64,000 bases of DNA from Breoghania sp037026715 (GCF_037026715.1 NZ_JBANCG010000009.1:149002-213001), one strand, 5' to 3'; counted from the stretch's first letter, positions 8,757 to 16,368 are shown. A program made the numbers and translations. Notes: a model not told the origin generated them from the sequence alone.

Positions 8757-9254
8757 ATGACCAGACATATAACCGCGCTCCTTGCCACTGCCGCTGCCAC
8801 AGCAACGGTTGCCGGTGCGCTTGCGGTCACGCCGGCCGCGGCGGCTGAGGATCCGGGCGTGAAGGTCGGCGTGCTCAATTGCACCGTCGACGGCGGGTCC
8901 GGCTTCATTTTCGGATCCTCCAAGGATCTTACTTGCGTCTTCAGCCCCGTTTCCGGGCCTGATGAGGCCTACCACGGCAAGATCACCAAATACGGTATCG
9001 ACGTCGGCGAGACCGGCGTGACGAAGATTTCTTGGGGCGTTCTTGCTCCGGCTGCCGATGTGGAAGCGGGAGCGCTCGAAGGCGACTATGTCGGCCTTTC
9101 GGCGGAAGCGACGGTCGGCGGCGGCGTCGGCGCGAACGCGCTTATCGGCGGCCTCGACAAGTCGATCGCACTCAATCCCGTCTCCGTTCAGGTGCAAAAC
9201 GGCCTCAACGTGGCCGCCGGCATCGCCTCGCTCAAGCTGACCGCGACGCGCTGA
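8757..9254 (+). CDS. secreted DUF992 protein (copy 1)
   Basis: Exported protein of 165 residues. The signal peptide runs to about residue 30 (LAVTPAAAA) and the mature part begins EDPGVKVGVLNC. DUF992 marks are VGVLNCTVDGGSGFIFGSSKDLTCVF, the YHGKITKYGIDVGETG block and the Gly-rich DYVGLSAEATVGGGVGANAL segment, which ends in QNGLNVAAGIASLKL. The two Cys (LNC and LTC) could form a disulfide in the periplasm. Function is unknown. A GAGGGA Shine-Dalgarno precedes the ATG. A paralogue follows 56 bases downstream. Confidence 0.85.
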   Translation: MTRHITALLATAAATATVAGALAVTPAAAAEDPGVKVGVLNCTVDGGSGFIFGSSKDLTCVFSPVSGPDEAYHGKITKYGIDVGETGVTKISWGVLAPAADVEAGALEGDYVGLSAEATVGGGVGANALIGGLDKSIALNPVSVQVQNGLNVAAGIASLKLTATR

Positions 9255-9310
9255 ACTGTCCCGGGCGCTCAGGTGCTGCCGGAAGCGGCGATGCACGCAG
9301 GAGGTGTGGA

Positions 9311-9859
9311 ATGTCGTTGAAAGCGGTTGCACTGATCGCTGCGATCCTGCCGGCCCTCGTTTCGGGGCCGGCAGTCGCGCAAGGGGCCCAGGAAAGCGCG
9401 CCGGCACAGGGAACGCCGCGCGTTCCGGGCGCGCAGGGGCAGGGCAGTGACGAGGGCCAGGTTAAACTCGGTTTGCTCGATTGCGCCATCAAGAGCGGCG
9501 ACGATGGCCTCCTGCAGTCGGCGAAGGATCTCTCCTGCACCTTCGATCGCGGTGCAGACCAGCCGCCGGATGTCTATTTCGGGCAAATCCGCAGGGTCGG
9601 TCTCGATCTGGGCAAGACGGAAGGCGGCGTGATCCGCTGGTTCGTCTTCGCGAAGACGGATGAGGTCGGTGCGGGTGCGCTTGCCGGCGATTATGTGGGC
9701 GTTTCGGCCGAGGCGACGCTCGGCGTCGGCATCGGTGCCAATGCGCTCGTCAGCCAGGGAGATCAGACCATTGTGCTGCAACCGGTGAGCTTGAACAGCC
9801 AGGTCGGTATCAACCTTGCCGCCGGCATCACCGAACTGGAACTGCGTTCTCTGAACTAG
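9311..9859 (+). CDS. secreted DUF992 protein (copy 2)
   Basis: Exported protein of 182 residues, paralogous to the preceding gene. The ATG at 9311 follows a strong AGGAGGTG (9299-9306); a longer upstream frame reads through the first gene and is not credible. The signal peptide ends PAVAQ. A linker rich in Ala, Gln, Pro and Gly (about residues 25-47) precedes the DUF992 domain, which keeps LGLLDCAIKSGDDGLLQSAK, LSCTF, the YFGQIRRVGLDLGKTEGG block and DYVGVSAEATLGVGIGANAL. The pair is probably one operon arising from tandem duplication. No function is known. Confidence 0.85.
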   Translation: MSLKAVALIAAILPALVSGPAVAQGAQESAPAQGTPRVPGAQGQGSDEGQVKLGLLDCAIKSGDDGLLQSAKDLSCTFDRGADQPPDVYFGQIRRVGLDLGKTEGGVIRWFVFAKTDEVGAGALAGDYVGVSAEATLGVGIGANALVSQGDQTIVLQPVSLNSQVGINLAAGITELELRSLN

Positions 9860-10034
9860 GCGGTGGCCCCGGAGCCCGTCTTTCCGGAGTCTCTGCGGAA
9901 AGACATGAATTCGGTGGCTTATTTGTAATTGTGCCACACACGCGGGCGTTGTGACGTCTGAAGTCATATTAGCGATTTAAATCGATTGCCTTGCATGGCA
10001 TGAGATCGGGCTCATGAAGTGAGGGGCTCGATTT
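9860..10034. promoter_or_regulatory. palindromes upstream of the exported barrel-like gene
   Basis: Two symmetric sites lie in this gap: TGACGTCTGAAGTCA at 9952-9966 (TGAC-N7-GTCA) and a perfect 12-base palindrome CGATTTAAATCG at 9973-9984. Either could be an operator. The second differs from an FNR/FixK box at two or three positions, so I do not assign a regulator. Confidence 0.3.
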
Positions 10035-10883
10035 ATGTCTGCGTGTCTTCGTATCCTTTTCGCCACAGCCCTGTGCGGGGTTGCAACGTCCGCTATTGCG
10101 GGCTCGGCCAGCGCCGCCGGTTTCGAAGCGCCTGGATTGTCTGGGGCACCTGCGGTTTCCGGCGTGAACGGCAAGATCGCCGCCAGCTTCGGAGCTGTCA
10201 ACGATGCCGGGGCGGGAACGATCTTCGGTTCCTTCGTAACGCCGCTGGGCCATTCCTTCGGCCTGCAGCTCGACGGATCGGTCGCGTCCACCGATGGCGA
10301 TGGCAGCTATGGCGTCGGCGCGCACGCATTCTGGCGTGATCCGGCCGCCGGCCTTCTTGGCGTCTATGCCTCCTATTCGGGCTTCGACGGCGATCGCGAT
10401 GTCAACCTGGGCATCGTGGCGGCGGAAAGCGAAGTCTATTTCGGGCGCCTGTCTCTGGAGGGGCTTGCGGGCGTCGATTACGGCTATGGCGATACCGACC
10501 TCTTCGGCGCCGTCACGGCGGCCTTCTATCCGATCGACGATCTGCGTCTTTATGCCGGCTACCTCAATGTCACCGGCGACAATTTCGCCTCGATGGGTGC
10601 GGAATGGCAGCCCGACTTTGCCTTTGCGCGCAATACCAGCCTGTTTGCCGACGGTCTGGTCGGCGAGGATGACGCATGGAGCGTGATGGGCGGCGTGCGG
10701 TTCTATCTGGGTGGGGGGACCAAGTCGCTGATCCGTCGTCACCGCGAGGACGATCCGGGCGATCTCGGTCTGCGCGCTCTCGGCCAGGCGCTTGACCGTC
10801 TGCAGGAAAAGAAAGAGCCTGAATCGGACGGGTTTGTCTGCCCTCCGGGCTCGGTTAAGACGTCTTGGGGGTGCCTATATTAG
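10035..10883 (+). CDS. exported protein, probable outer-membrane beta-barrel-like
   Basis: Exported protein of 282 residues that I cannot place in a named family. The signal peptide ends near residue 27 (SAIAGSASAA). Residues 45-230 alternate short strands and Gly/Asp turns with aromatic ends (FGLQLDGSVAS, GVGAHAFWR, LGVYASYSGF, GLAGVDYGYGD, AAFYPIDDLRLYAGYLNV), a pattern like an outer-membrane barrel. A basic, charged C-terminal tail holds two late Cys (FVCPPGSVKTSWGCLY), unusual for a barrel, which normally ends in an aromatic strand. Ribosome site GAGGGG precedes the ATG. A terminator follows, so this closes a unit that may include the DUF992 pair. Confidence 0.7.
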   Translation: MSACLRILFATALCGVATSAIAGSASAAGFEAPGLSGAPAVSGVNGKIAASFGAVNDAGAGTIFGSFVTPLGHSFGLQLDGSVASTDGDGSYGVGAHAFWRDPAAGLLGVYASYSGFDGDRDVNLGIVAAESEVYFGRLSLEGLAGVDYGYGDTDLFGAVTAAFYPIDDLRLYAGYLNVTGDNFASMGAEWQPDFAFARNTSLFADGLVGEDDAWSVMGGVRFYLGGGTKSLIRRHREDDPGDLGLRALGQALDRLQEKKEPESDGFVCPPGSVKTSWGCLY

Positions 10884-10924
10884 GGGGGCGGTCCCATCGC
10901 GGGACACAGCATAATACTGCAGCG

Positions 10925-10950
10925 AGGCCGGGCGATTGCCCGGCCTTTTG
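10925..10950 (+). terminator. rho-independent terminator
   Basis: GGCCGGGC (10926-10933) pairs with GCCCGGCC (10938-10945) across a GATT loop and is followed by TTTT. It ends the exported-protein transcript. Confidence 0.85.
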
Positions 10951-10984
10951 TCGTCCGAGAGAATGGTTGCCGGGGCCGGCGGCG

Positions 10985-11356
10985 CTATCTCGGGACCACG
11001 GCTCCGGTGGCCGGATCGATGGCGGAATAGGGGAGCTTCGCCGCCTTCCAGGCGTTGAAGCCGCCGCCCATATGGGCCAGCGGCGCGATTCCGGCTTGCG
11101 CGCAACGGTCGGCGATGGCCTTGGAGCGGATGCCGGAGCCGCAGTGGAAGACGATCGGCTTGCCGGTCTGCACCGGCAGCTTGCCCGGATCGAACGACGA
11201 CATCGGGAACAGCATCGCACCGGCAATGTGCTCGAAGGAGTATTCGGCCGGCGTGCGCACGTCGATCAGAACGATCTCGTCGCGATCGAGGCGCTCCTTC
11301 ACCTCTTCGGGCGTGAGGACCTGCAATTCCACGCCGCTGACAGTTTCCGTCTTCAT
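10985..11356 (-). CDS. rhodanese-like domain protein
   Basis: Single-domain rhodanese of 123 residues, likely a sulfurtransferase handling persulfide sulfur. The start at 11356 (MKTETVSGVELQVLTPEEV) gives the usual length; upstream in-frame sequence is of low quality. Domain marks are VLIDVRTPAEYSFEHIAGA, the active-site loop VFHCGSGIRSKAIADRCAQ with the catalytic Cys, and HMGGGFNAWKAA. It converges with the preceding gene across the terminator at 10.93 kb and diverges from the EF-G-like gene over a 388-base gap. Confidence 0.85.
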   Translation of the reverse strand: MKTETVSGVELQVLTPEEVKERLDRDEIVLIDVRTPAEYSFEHIAGAMLFPMSSFDPGKLPVQTGKPIVFHCGSGIRSKAIADRCAQAGIAPLAHMGGGFNAWKAAKLPYSAIDPATGAVVPR

Positions 11357-11744
11357 CACGAAATGCTCCGTTGGTTGGTAATCTCCCGACAAGACGGTCG
11401 CGCCGCCACGGGAGCCCGGTATGCGAAGGCTGCGCAGACGCGTGTGTCTGCTGCCGCCCATATTCCGGGTCTGGAATATTTCGCTCAAGGGTTAGCACTT
11501 TCCCGCAACCCGGAAAAGCAGCGGCCGGAAAAACGCTCGCGGTTTCCGCGCCGCGACATCGGATTCCCTTGCGCATCGAAAGCTTGGCTGAGACGATGGG
11601 TTCGGGCCGGTGCACATAGCCCCGGTTTCCCCTATCGCGGAGGATGGACGCTTACGAACAAATAGGGAACAATCGACTCGGGACATGAGCTCTCCGCAGC
11701 GTCCATCGCCTTTCTCGCACCCGAGAACAGAAGGAGAGACCATC
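11357..11744. other. divergent intergenic region with LexA-type box
   Basis: No gene is supported in this 388-base gap. It carries the GAAC-N7-GAAC box at 11656-11670 (separate entry) and the AAGGAGAG ribosome site of the EF-G-like gene at 11731-11738. I see no strong promoter hexamers. Confidence 0.5.
11656..11670 (+). promoter_or_regulatory. possible LexA (SOS) box, GAAC-N7-GAAC
   Basis: GAACAAATAGGGAAC matches the direct-repeat LexA operator of Alphaproteobacteria. It lies 75 bases before the start of the EF-G-like gene and about 300 bases from the rhodanese start. About two such matches are expected by chance over both orientations in 64 kb, so the intergenic position is the main support. 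Confidence 0.4.
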
Positions 11745-13796
11745 ATGGGAGACGCCAACGGCAGAGTAGCCGGGCCCCGGTGCATTGCGCTGGTCGGTCC
11801 GTTCGCAAGCGGCAAGACCTCGCTTCTGGAAGCGATACTGGCGCGCACGGGGGCCATCCAGCGACAGGGAACGGTCTCCCAGGGCAACACGGTGGGCGAC
11901 GCCTCGCCCGAGGCGCGGGCCCATGCGATGAGCGTGGAGGCGAATATCGCCGAAACCACCTTCATGGGGGATGCCTACACCTTCATCGATTGCCCGGGCT
12001 CGGTGGAATTCCTGTTTGAGACGCAGGGCGTGCTGGCCGGCGTCGATGCGGCCGTGGTGGTGGCGGAGGCCGACGAGAAGAAGGTTCCCGCGCTTCAGCT
12101 CATTCTCAAGCAACTTGAGGAACGCGGCGTCCCGCACATGCTGTTCCTCAACAAGATCGACAAGGTGGACGGGCGGGTCCACGACATCCTTACCATGTTG
12201 CAACCGGCATCCGCGGTGCCGATGGTGCTGCGACAGATCCCCATCCGCAAGGACGGTCGAGTCGCCGGCTTCATCGATCTCGCGCTGGAGCGCGCGCACA
12301 TCTACCAGGAACAGGCGGAAAGCGAGGTGATCGATTTCCCTGCTGACGAGCGCGAGCGGGAACTGGAAGCGCGCTTTGAAATGCTGGAGGCGATCGCGGA
12401 CTACGACGACGCGCTGATGGAGCAGCTGCTGGAGGACATCCAGCCCGAGGCGGACCGCGTCTTCACCGATCTGGTCAAGGAAACGCGGGATGGTCTCATC
12501 TGTCCGGTGTTCATGGGGTCGGCGGAGCATGGCAACGGGATCCTGCGCCTGATGAAGGCCTTGCGGCATGAAGCGCCGGCTATCGACGACACCTGCGTGC
12601 GGCTCGGGCTTGCGGAGAATACCGGATCCGTCGTGCAGGTGCTGAAGACGCTGCATACGCCGCATGCCGGCAAGCTCTCGATCGTGCGGGTGCTGGAAGG
12701 CACGATCGGCGACGGTGCTGTGCTGATGCGGTCCGACGGTGCGGAGAGCCGGGTTTCCGGCGTGCTGAAAGTCGTGGGCACCCAGGCGAGCAAGCGCGGG
12801 CCGGCGGGCCGCGGCGAGACAGTGGCGCTCGGCAAGCTTGAGACGGCCCAGACGGGTGACACGCTGAAGCTCGACGGCGCGCCGGCCGCCAATCTCACGA
12901 TGCTGGAACCGCCCGAGCCGGTGATGGCGTTTGCCGTCAAGCCGGGCGACCGCAAGGACGAGGTGAAGCTGTCAGCCGCCCTGTCGCGGATCGTGGAGGA
13001 GGATCCCTCGCTGATCGTGGAGCAGGTGCAGGATACGGCCGAAACGCTGCTGCGCGGGCAGGGCGAGATGCACCTGCGCGTCGCACTGGAGCGGTTGACC
13101 GGCAAGTACGGCATTCAGGTCCAGACCGGGCAGCCGCACATTCCCTACAAGGAAACGATCCGCGCCAGCACCAGCGTGCGCGGGCGGCACAAGAAGCAGT
13201 CCGGCGGCCATGGCCAGTTCGGCGACGTGGTGCTGACGATCGCGCCGCTGCCGCGCGGCGAGGGCATCGTCTTCTCCGACACGATCACCGGCGGCGTCGT
13301 GCCCAAGCAGTACATCCCGTCGGTGGAGGCCGGGGTGAAGGATTATCTGCGGCAGGGACCGCTCGGGTTCCCTGTTGTCGACATCGCCGTGACTTTGACG
13401 GACGGGTCGTATCACAGCGTCGACAGCTCGGATCAGGCCTTCAAGGCGGCGGCCCAGGTCGGCATGCGTGAAGGCATGGACGCCTGCAAGCCGGTTCTGC
13501 TGGAGCCGATCATGCAGGTCGTGCTCAATTGCCCCAGCGAGGCGACGGCGAAGATCAACGCCATGGTCGCCGGACGGCGCGGACAGATCCTCGGCTTCGA
13601 CGCCCGACCGGACTGGCCGGGCTGGGACCAGGTGAAGGCAACCATGCCGGCGGCCGAAATCCTGGATCTGATCGTGGAAATGCGCTCGGCCACGGCGGGC
13701 GTGGGCAACTTCACGGCCCGGTTCGATCATCTTTCGGAACTGACCGGCAAGCTCGCGGAGCAGGTGCTGCAACGGCACGGCCGTCAGGCGGCCTGA
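11745..13796 (+). CDS. elongation factor G-like GTPase
   Basis: Translational GTPase of 683 residues with the EF-G domain order: GTPase, domain II, then III-V. The P-loop is GPFASGKT (18-25), G3 is DCPG where canonical EF-G has D-x-P-G-H, and G4 is NKID. The switch I RGITI motif of EF-G is not recognisable. The second half has the domain IV entry PHIPYKETI and the domain V GRRGQI turn. This is the 'EF-G-like' paralogue group of alphaproteobacteria and actinobacteria, whose job (translocation back-up, ribosome rescue or recycling) is not settled. The start at 11745 follows AAGGAGAG. The missing His after DCPG suggests altered GTP hydrolysis, which is inference. Confidence 0.88.
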   Translation: MGDANGRVAGPRCIALVGPFASGKTSLLEAILARTGAIQRQGTVSQGNTVGDASPEARAHAMSVEANIAETTFMGDAYTFIDCPGSVEFLFETQGVLAGVDAAVVVAEADEKKVPALQLILKQLEERGVPHMLFLNKIDKVDGRVHDILTMLQPASAVPMVLRQIPIRKDGRVAGFIDLALERAHIYQEQAESEVIDFPADERERELEARFEMLEAIADYDDALMEQLLEDIQPEADRVFTDLVKETRDGLICPVFMGSAEHGNGILRLMKALRHEAPAIDDTCVRLGLAENTGSVVQVLKTLHTPHAGKLSIVRVLEGTIGDGAVLMRSDGAESRVSGVLKVVGTQASKRGPAGRGETVALGKLETAQTGDTLKLDGAPAANLTMLEPPEPVMAFAVKPGDRKDEVKLSAALSRIVEEDPSLIVEQVQDTAETLLRGQGEMHLRVALERLTGKYGIQVQTGQPHIPYKETIRASTSVRGRHKKQSGGHGQFGDVVLTIAPLPRGEGIVFSDTITGGVVPKQYIPSVEAGVKDYLRQGPLGFPVVDIAVTLTDGSYHSVDSSDQAFKAAAQVGMREGMDACKPVLLEPIMQVVLNCPSEATAKINAMVAGRRGQILGFDARPDWPGWDQVKATMPAAEILDLIVEMRSATAGVGNFTARFDHLSELTGKLAEQVLQRHGRQAA

Positions 13797-14150
13797 GGGT
13801 CTGGGGGCGACGCGGGCCAGCATATCGGCGCGGGAAAAGGAGCAATGCGGGCGGCCTCGCCGCCCGCATTGCCGTCACAAGGGCATGCGCCACGATGCCG
13901 GCGATTTGGGGCGATGCGGGGTGCGGCCACGGGTCGGCCGCATAACGGGTCGAAGTCATTCGTCGGGTGCATGGCTTGAGCTGAGATGTTTTGCTCAAAA
14001 AATGTGCGCCGGCCAAAATTTGATCGTTTGGCCAAATATGTCTGAATATACGAATTGAGCCGGTCGGTTGGCGGCTTCACGCGTTCGCCGGTCCTGCGTT
14101 CGGCGATTACTGTCGGCTGTTTTGCGGATTTTGGGGAGAAGCCGGCCCTG
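13797..14150. other. intergenic region downstream of the EF-G-like gene
   Basis: This part of the 614-base gap before the LysR gene holds the long hairpin at 13844-13870 and then T/A-richer DNA in which I recognise nothing. The rest of the gap (14151-14410) contains the small RNA and its promoter region. Confidence 0.45.
13844..13870 (+). terminator. 12-bp perfect hairpin after EF-G-like gene
   Basis: AATGCGGGCGGC (13844-13855) pairs perfectly with GCCGCCCGCATT (13859-13870) across a CTC loop. No T tract follows on either strand, so it is a processing or stabilising hairpin or an atypical terminator. Confidence 0.5.
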
Positions 14151-14291
14151 AAAGAAAAGAAGCCGGGCTCGCGAAGAGCCCGGCAGTTCTGACCACGAGA
14201 AACTCGTGGACATTCACCTTCCAGAGGGAACAGATGGCTGAAATCGGCGCGTCGCAGGGAGGAGGTTGCGACGGCCCAGAACCATCAGACA
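14151..14291 (-). ncRNA. candidate trans-acting small RNA with anti-Shine-Dalgarno loop
   Basis: On the minus strand this segment folds as three hairpins in a row. Hairpin 1 is CGTCGC/GCGACG (14273-14250) and displays CCTCCTCCC (14265-14257) in its loop, a perfect complement of the Shine-Dalgarno sequence. Hairpin 2 is CCACGAG-TTT-CTCGTGG (14209-14193). Hairpin 3 is a rho-independent terminator, GCCGGGCTC-TTCGC-GAGCCCGGC (14184-14162), with a T-rich tail TTCTTTTCTTT (14161-14151). TATAGG at 14300-14295 would place the 5' end near 14290, for an RNA of about 140 nt. Exposed CCUCCUCCC loops plus a terminator are the hallmark of the rhizobial alpha-r14/suhB-type small RNAs, which repress translation. 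The family name is inference. A possible short frame inside (from 14213) overlaps the hairpins and is less convincing. Confidence 0.65.
14162..14184 (-). terminator. rho-independent terminator of the small RNA
   Basis: A nine-base perfect stem with a five-base loop is followed on the minus strand by TTCTTTTCTTT. The plus-strand side has no T tract, so it works leftward. Confidence 0.85.
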
Positions 14292-14294
14292 CTG

Positions 14295-14348
14295 CCTATA
14301 TGCGCAGCACAGGCTGCCCAAACAACTATCAACGGCGCAATTCTGATA
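14295..14348 (-). promoter_or_regulatory. promoter region of the small RNA with inverted repeat
   Basis: A TATAGG -10 lies at 14300-14295. No good -35 stands at the right distance, which suggests an activator. An inverted repeat TATCA-N12-TGATA (14348-14327) sits at about -57 to -37, a normal place for a LysR activator. The next gene upstream encodes a LysR regulator. Confidence 0.4.
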
Positions 14349-14360
14349 TGCGTGCACCGC

Positions 14361-14384
14361 ATGGCGATGTCATAAAGTCGCCAT
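14361..14384. repeat. 7-bp inverted repeat, operator- or hairpin-like
   Basis: ATGGCGA (14361-14367) and TCGCCAT (14378-14384) are separated by TGTCATAAAG. It lies just after the LysR stop codon and before the small RNA promoter, and could be an operator or a weak terminator. Confidence 0.35.
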
Positions 14385-14410
14385 CCGAGCCGCAGACCGG
14401 AGGCGGCCCC

Positions 14411-15301
14411 TCAGTAAGTCCAGTGTTCGGCGTTGGAGAGAAGGAAGTCTCGGAAGGCGGTAATGCGTGCCGTGTTCTTCAATTCCGATGGATAAACGAA
14501 ATATGTGTCGAAGCTCGGCACGTCCGCGCCGGCGATAAGCTGCACCAGGCCTGATTCGGGATCGATCAGATAGTCCGGCAGCAGGGCGATGCCGATGCCG
14601 CGCTGTACCGCCCGCTTGATCGCCACCACGTTGTTGACCCTGAGCGTCGCCCGCCGCTTCTGTCCTTCCGGCATGCCGGCCGTCTCCAGCCAGTTCATCT
14701 CGCGCAGATAGAGCGGTGCCTTTTCGCCGAAGCTGATCAGGCGGTGATTGTCGAGATCGCGTTCCGTGACCGGGCTGCCGAAGCGCTTGAGGTAGGTGGG
14801 CGAGGCGTAGAGATGGAAGTGGACGGTGAAGAGCTTGCGCTGGATCAGGTCCGGCTGCACGGGCTGGCGCAGACGGATGGCGACATCGGCCTCGCGCATG
14901 GAGAGGTCGAGCTCGTCATCGGTCAGCAGCAGTTCGAGATTCACGTCCGGGTAGAGATCGACGAAATCGTTGAGCCGGGAGGTGAGCCACGTGGAGCCGA
15001 GGCCGACGGTGGTGGTGATGCGCAGCAGGCCCGACGGCTTGCCCTTGGTGTCGGTCAGCCGCGACTGGACGGCCTCCAGCTTGCGCAGCACGTCCTGGGC
15101 GGTGCGATAAAGCATCTCGCCCTGCTCGGTCAGCAGCAGACCGCGGGCGTGGCGGTGGAACAGCGAGACGTGCAGTTCCTGTTCGAGGGCGGAAACCTGG
15201 CGGGACACGGCCGACTGGCTCATGTGCAGCATGTCGCCCGCATGGGTGAAGCTGCCCGCTTGTGCCGCGGCGTGAAAGATCCGCAGTTTGTCCCAATCCA
15301 T
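14411..15301 (-). CDS. lsrB: LysR-type regulator of the LsrB/VtlR group
   Basis: DNA-binding regulator of 296 residues. The start MDWDKLRIFHAAAQAGSFTH and the helix-turn-helix (HMSQSAVSRQVSALEQELHVSLFHRHARGL) match rhizobial LsrB and Brucella VtlR closely, as does the end PSFDTYFVYPSELKNTARI. The effector domain covers about residues 90-290. LsrB is needed for symbiosis, oxidative-stress and envelope control in Sinorhizobium, and VtlR activates a small RNA (abcR2) in Brucella. The order lrp, trxB, lsrB is as I recall it in Sinorhizobium. Upstream, trxB is on the same strand, 95 bases away. Downstream lies the small RNA candidate, also on the same strand. Orthology is likely, and regulation of that RNA is inference. 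Confidence 0.85.
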   Translation of the reverse strand: MDWDKLRIFHAAAQAGSFTHAGDMLHMSQSAVSRQVSALEQELHVSLFHRHARGLLLTEQGEMLYRTAQDVLRKLEAVQSRLTDTKGKPSGLLRITTTVGLGSTWLTSRLNDFVDLYPDVNLELLLTDDELDLSMREADVAIRLRQPVQPDLIQRKLFTVHFHLYASPTYLKRFGSPVTERDLDNHRLISFGEKAPLYLREMNWLETAGMPEGQKRRATLRVNNVVAIKRAVQRGIGIALLPDYLIDPESGLVQLIAGADVPSFDTYFVYPSELKNTARITAFRDFLLSNAEHWTY

Positions 15302-15396
15302 TTCCAGCCCCTCTTCCGGCGCGTCCTGTCTGCGTACTCGGCAGGGGAGGCGATGCTCCCTTGCCGCGCATGTTTACAGGGCGTTGCGACGTCCGC

Positions 15397-16368
15397 CTAT
15401 TCGGCCGCCTCTTCCGCGGTGACTTCCAATTCTGCCAGATATTTTTCCGCTTCGAGTGCGGCCATGCAGCCCATGCCGGCCGCGGTGACGGCCTGGCGGT
15501 AGATTTCGTCGGTAACGTCGCCGGCGGCAAAGACGCCGGGAAGGGATGTCTTGGTGCTGTCGGCCTCGGTCCAGATGTAGCCGGTCGGCTTCAGCTTGAT
15601 CTGCTCCTTGAACAGGTCGATGGCCGGCGCATGGCCGATGGCGATGAAAACGCCGTCGGCCGCCAGCTCCATGGTTTCGCCGGTCCGTGTGTTCTTGAGC
15701 CGGGCGCCGGTGACGGCCGGCGGGGTGCCGCCGCCGAGGATCTCGTCAAGCGCGTGGTTCCACACGACCGTGATCTTCGGGTGGGCGAAAAGCCGCTGCT
15801 GCAGGATCTTTTCCGCGCGGAACTCGTCGCGGCGGTGCACCACGGTCACTTCCTCGGCGATGTTGGCCAGATAAAGCGCCTCCTCCACGGCCGAGTTGCC
15901 GCCGCCGACAACGATCACCTTGCGGCCACGGTAGAAGAAGCCGTCGCAGGTGGCGCAGGCCGAGACGCCGGCGCCCATGTAGGTCTGCTCCGAGGGCAGG
16001 CCCAGCCATTTCGCCTGGGCGCCGGTGGCGATGATCACCGCGTCGGCGGTGTAGACCGTGCCGCTGTCGGCGACGAGCCGCTTCGGGGTGGCCGCGAGAT
16101 CGGCTTCCACGATCAGGTCCCAGACGATCTTGGTGCCGACGTTCTCCGCCTGCTTCTGCATCTGCTCCATAAGCCAGGGACCCTGGATGGGATTGGCGAA
16201 GCCGGGATAGTTCTCCACCTCGGTGGTGATGGTGAGCTGGCCGCCCGGCTGCAGGCCGGCGATGAGCGTCGGTTCCACCATGGCGCGCGCCGCGTAGATC
16301 GCCGCGGTGTAGCCGGCAGGACCGGAACCGATGATGAGAAGCTTGGTGTGTGTCGCGGTCATGGGCAT
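15397..16368 (-). CDS. trxB: thioredoxin-disulfide reductase
   Basis: Cytoplasmic FAD/NADPH enzyme of 323 residues that keeps thioredoxin reduced. FAD-binding GSGPAG is at about 14-19, the redox-active CATC at 138-141 in SACATCDGFFYRG, and the NADPH-binding GGGNSAVEEALYLA follows. The C-terminal FAD motif is GVFAAGDVTDEIYRQAVTAAGMGC. The start at 16368 (or six bases later at 16362) gives the usual N terminus; an upstream ATG at 16449 overlaps the preceding gene and adds a non-family extension. Only 19 bases separate it from the ELM1-like gene, so the two are likely co-transcribed with the LysR gene. Confidence 0.96.
   Translation of the reverse strand: MPMTATHTKLLIIGSGPAGYTAAIYAARAMVEPTLIAGLQPGGQLTITTEVENYPGFANPIQGPWLMEQMQKQAENVGTKIVWDLIVEADLAATPKRLVADSGTVYTADAVIIATGAQAKWLGLPSEQTYMGAGVSACATCDGFFYRGRKVIVVGGGNSAVEEALYLANIAEEVTVVHRRDEFRAEKILQQRLFAHPKITVVWNHALDEILGGGTPPAVTGARLKNTRTGETMELAADGVFIAIGHAPAIDLFKEQIKLKPTGYIWTEADSTKTSLPGVFAAGDVTDEIYRQAVTAAGMGCMAALEAEKYLAELEVTAEEAAE

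Noticed and set aside
7203..9407. 734-residue minus-strand frame
   Set aside because: It runs antisense through aatA and DUF992 genes, which have clear motifs and ribosome sites. It is a G+C-bias artefact.
9973..9984. FNR/FixK box before the barrel-like gene
   Set aside because: CGATTTAAATCG differs from TTGAT-N4-ATCAA at two or three positions, so I list it only as a palindrome.
13995..14213. Short minus-strand protein inside the small RNA
   Set aside because: An ATG with a GGAAGG upstream exists, but the frame overlaps the two hairpins and terminator and gives no recognisable protein. The RNA explanation fits better.
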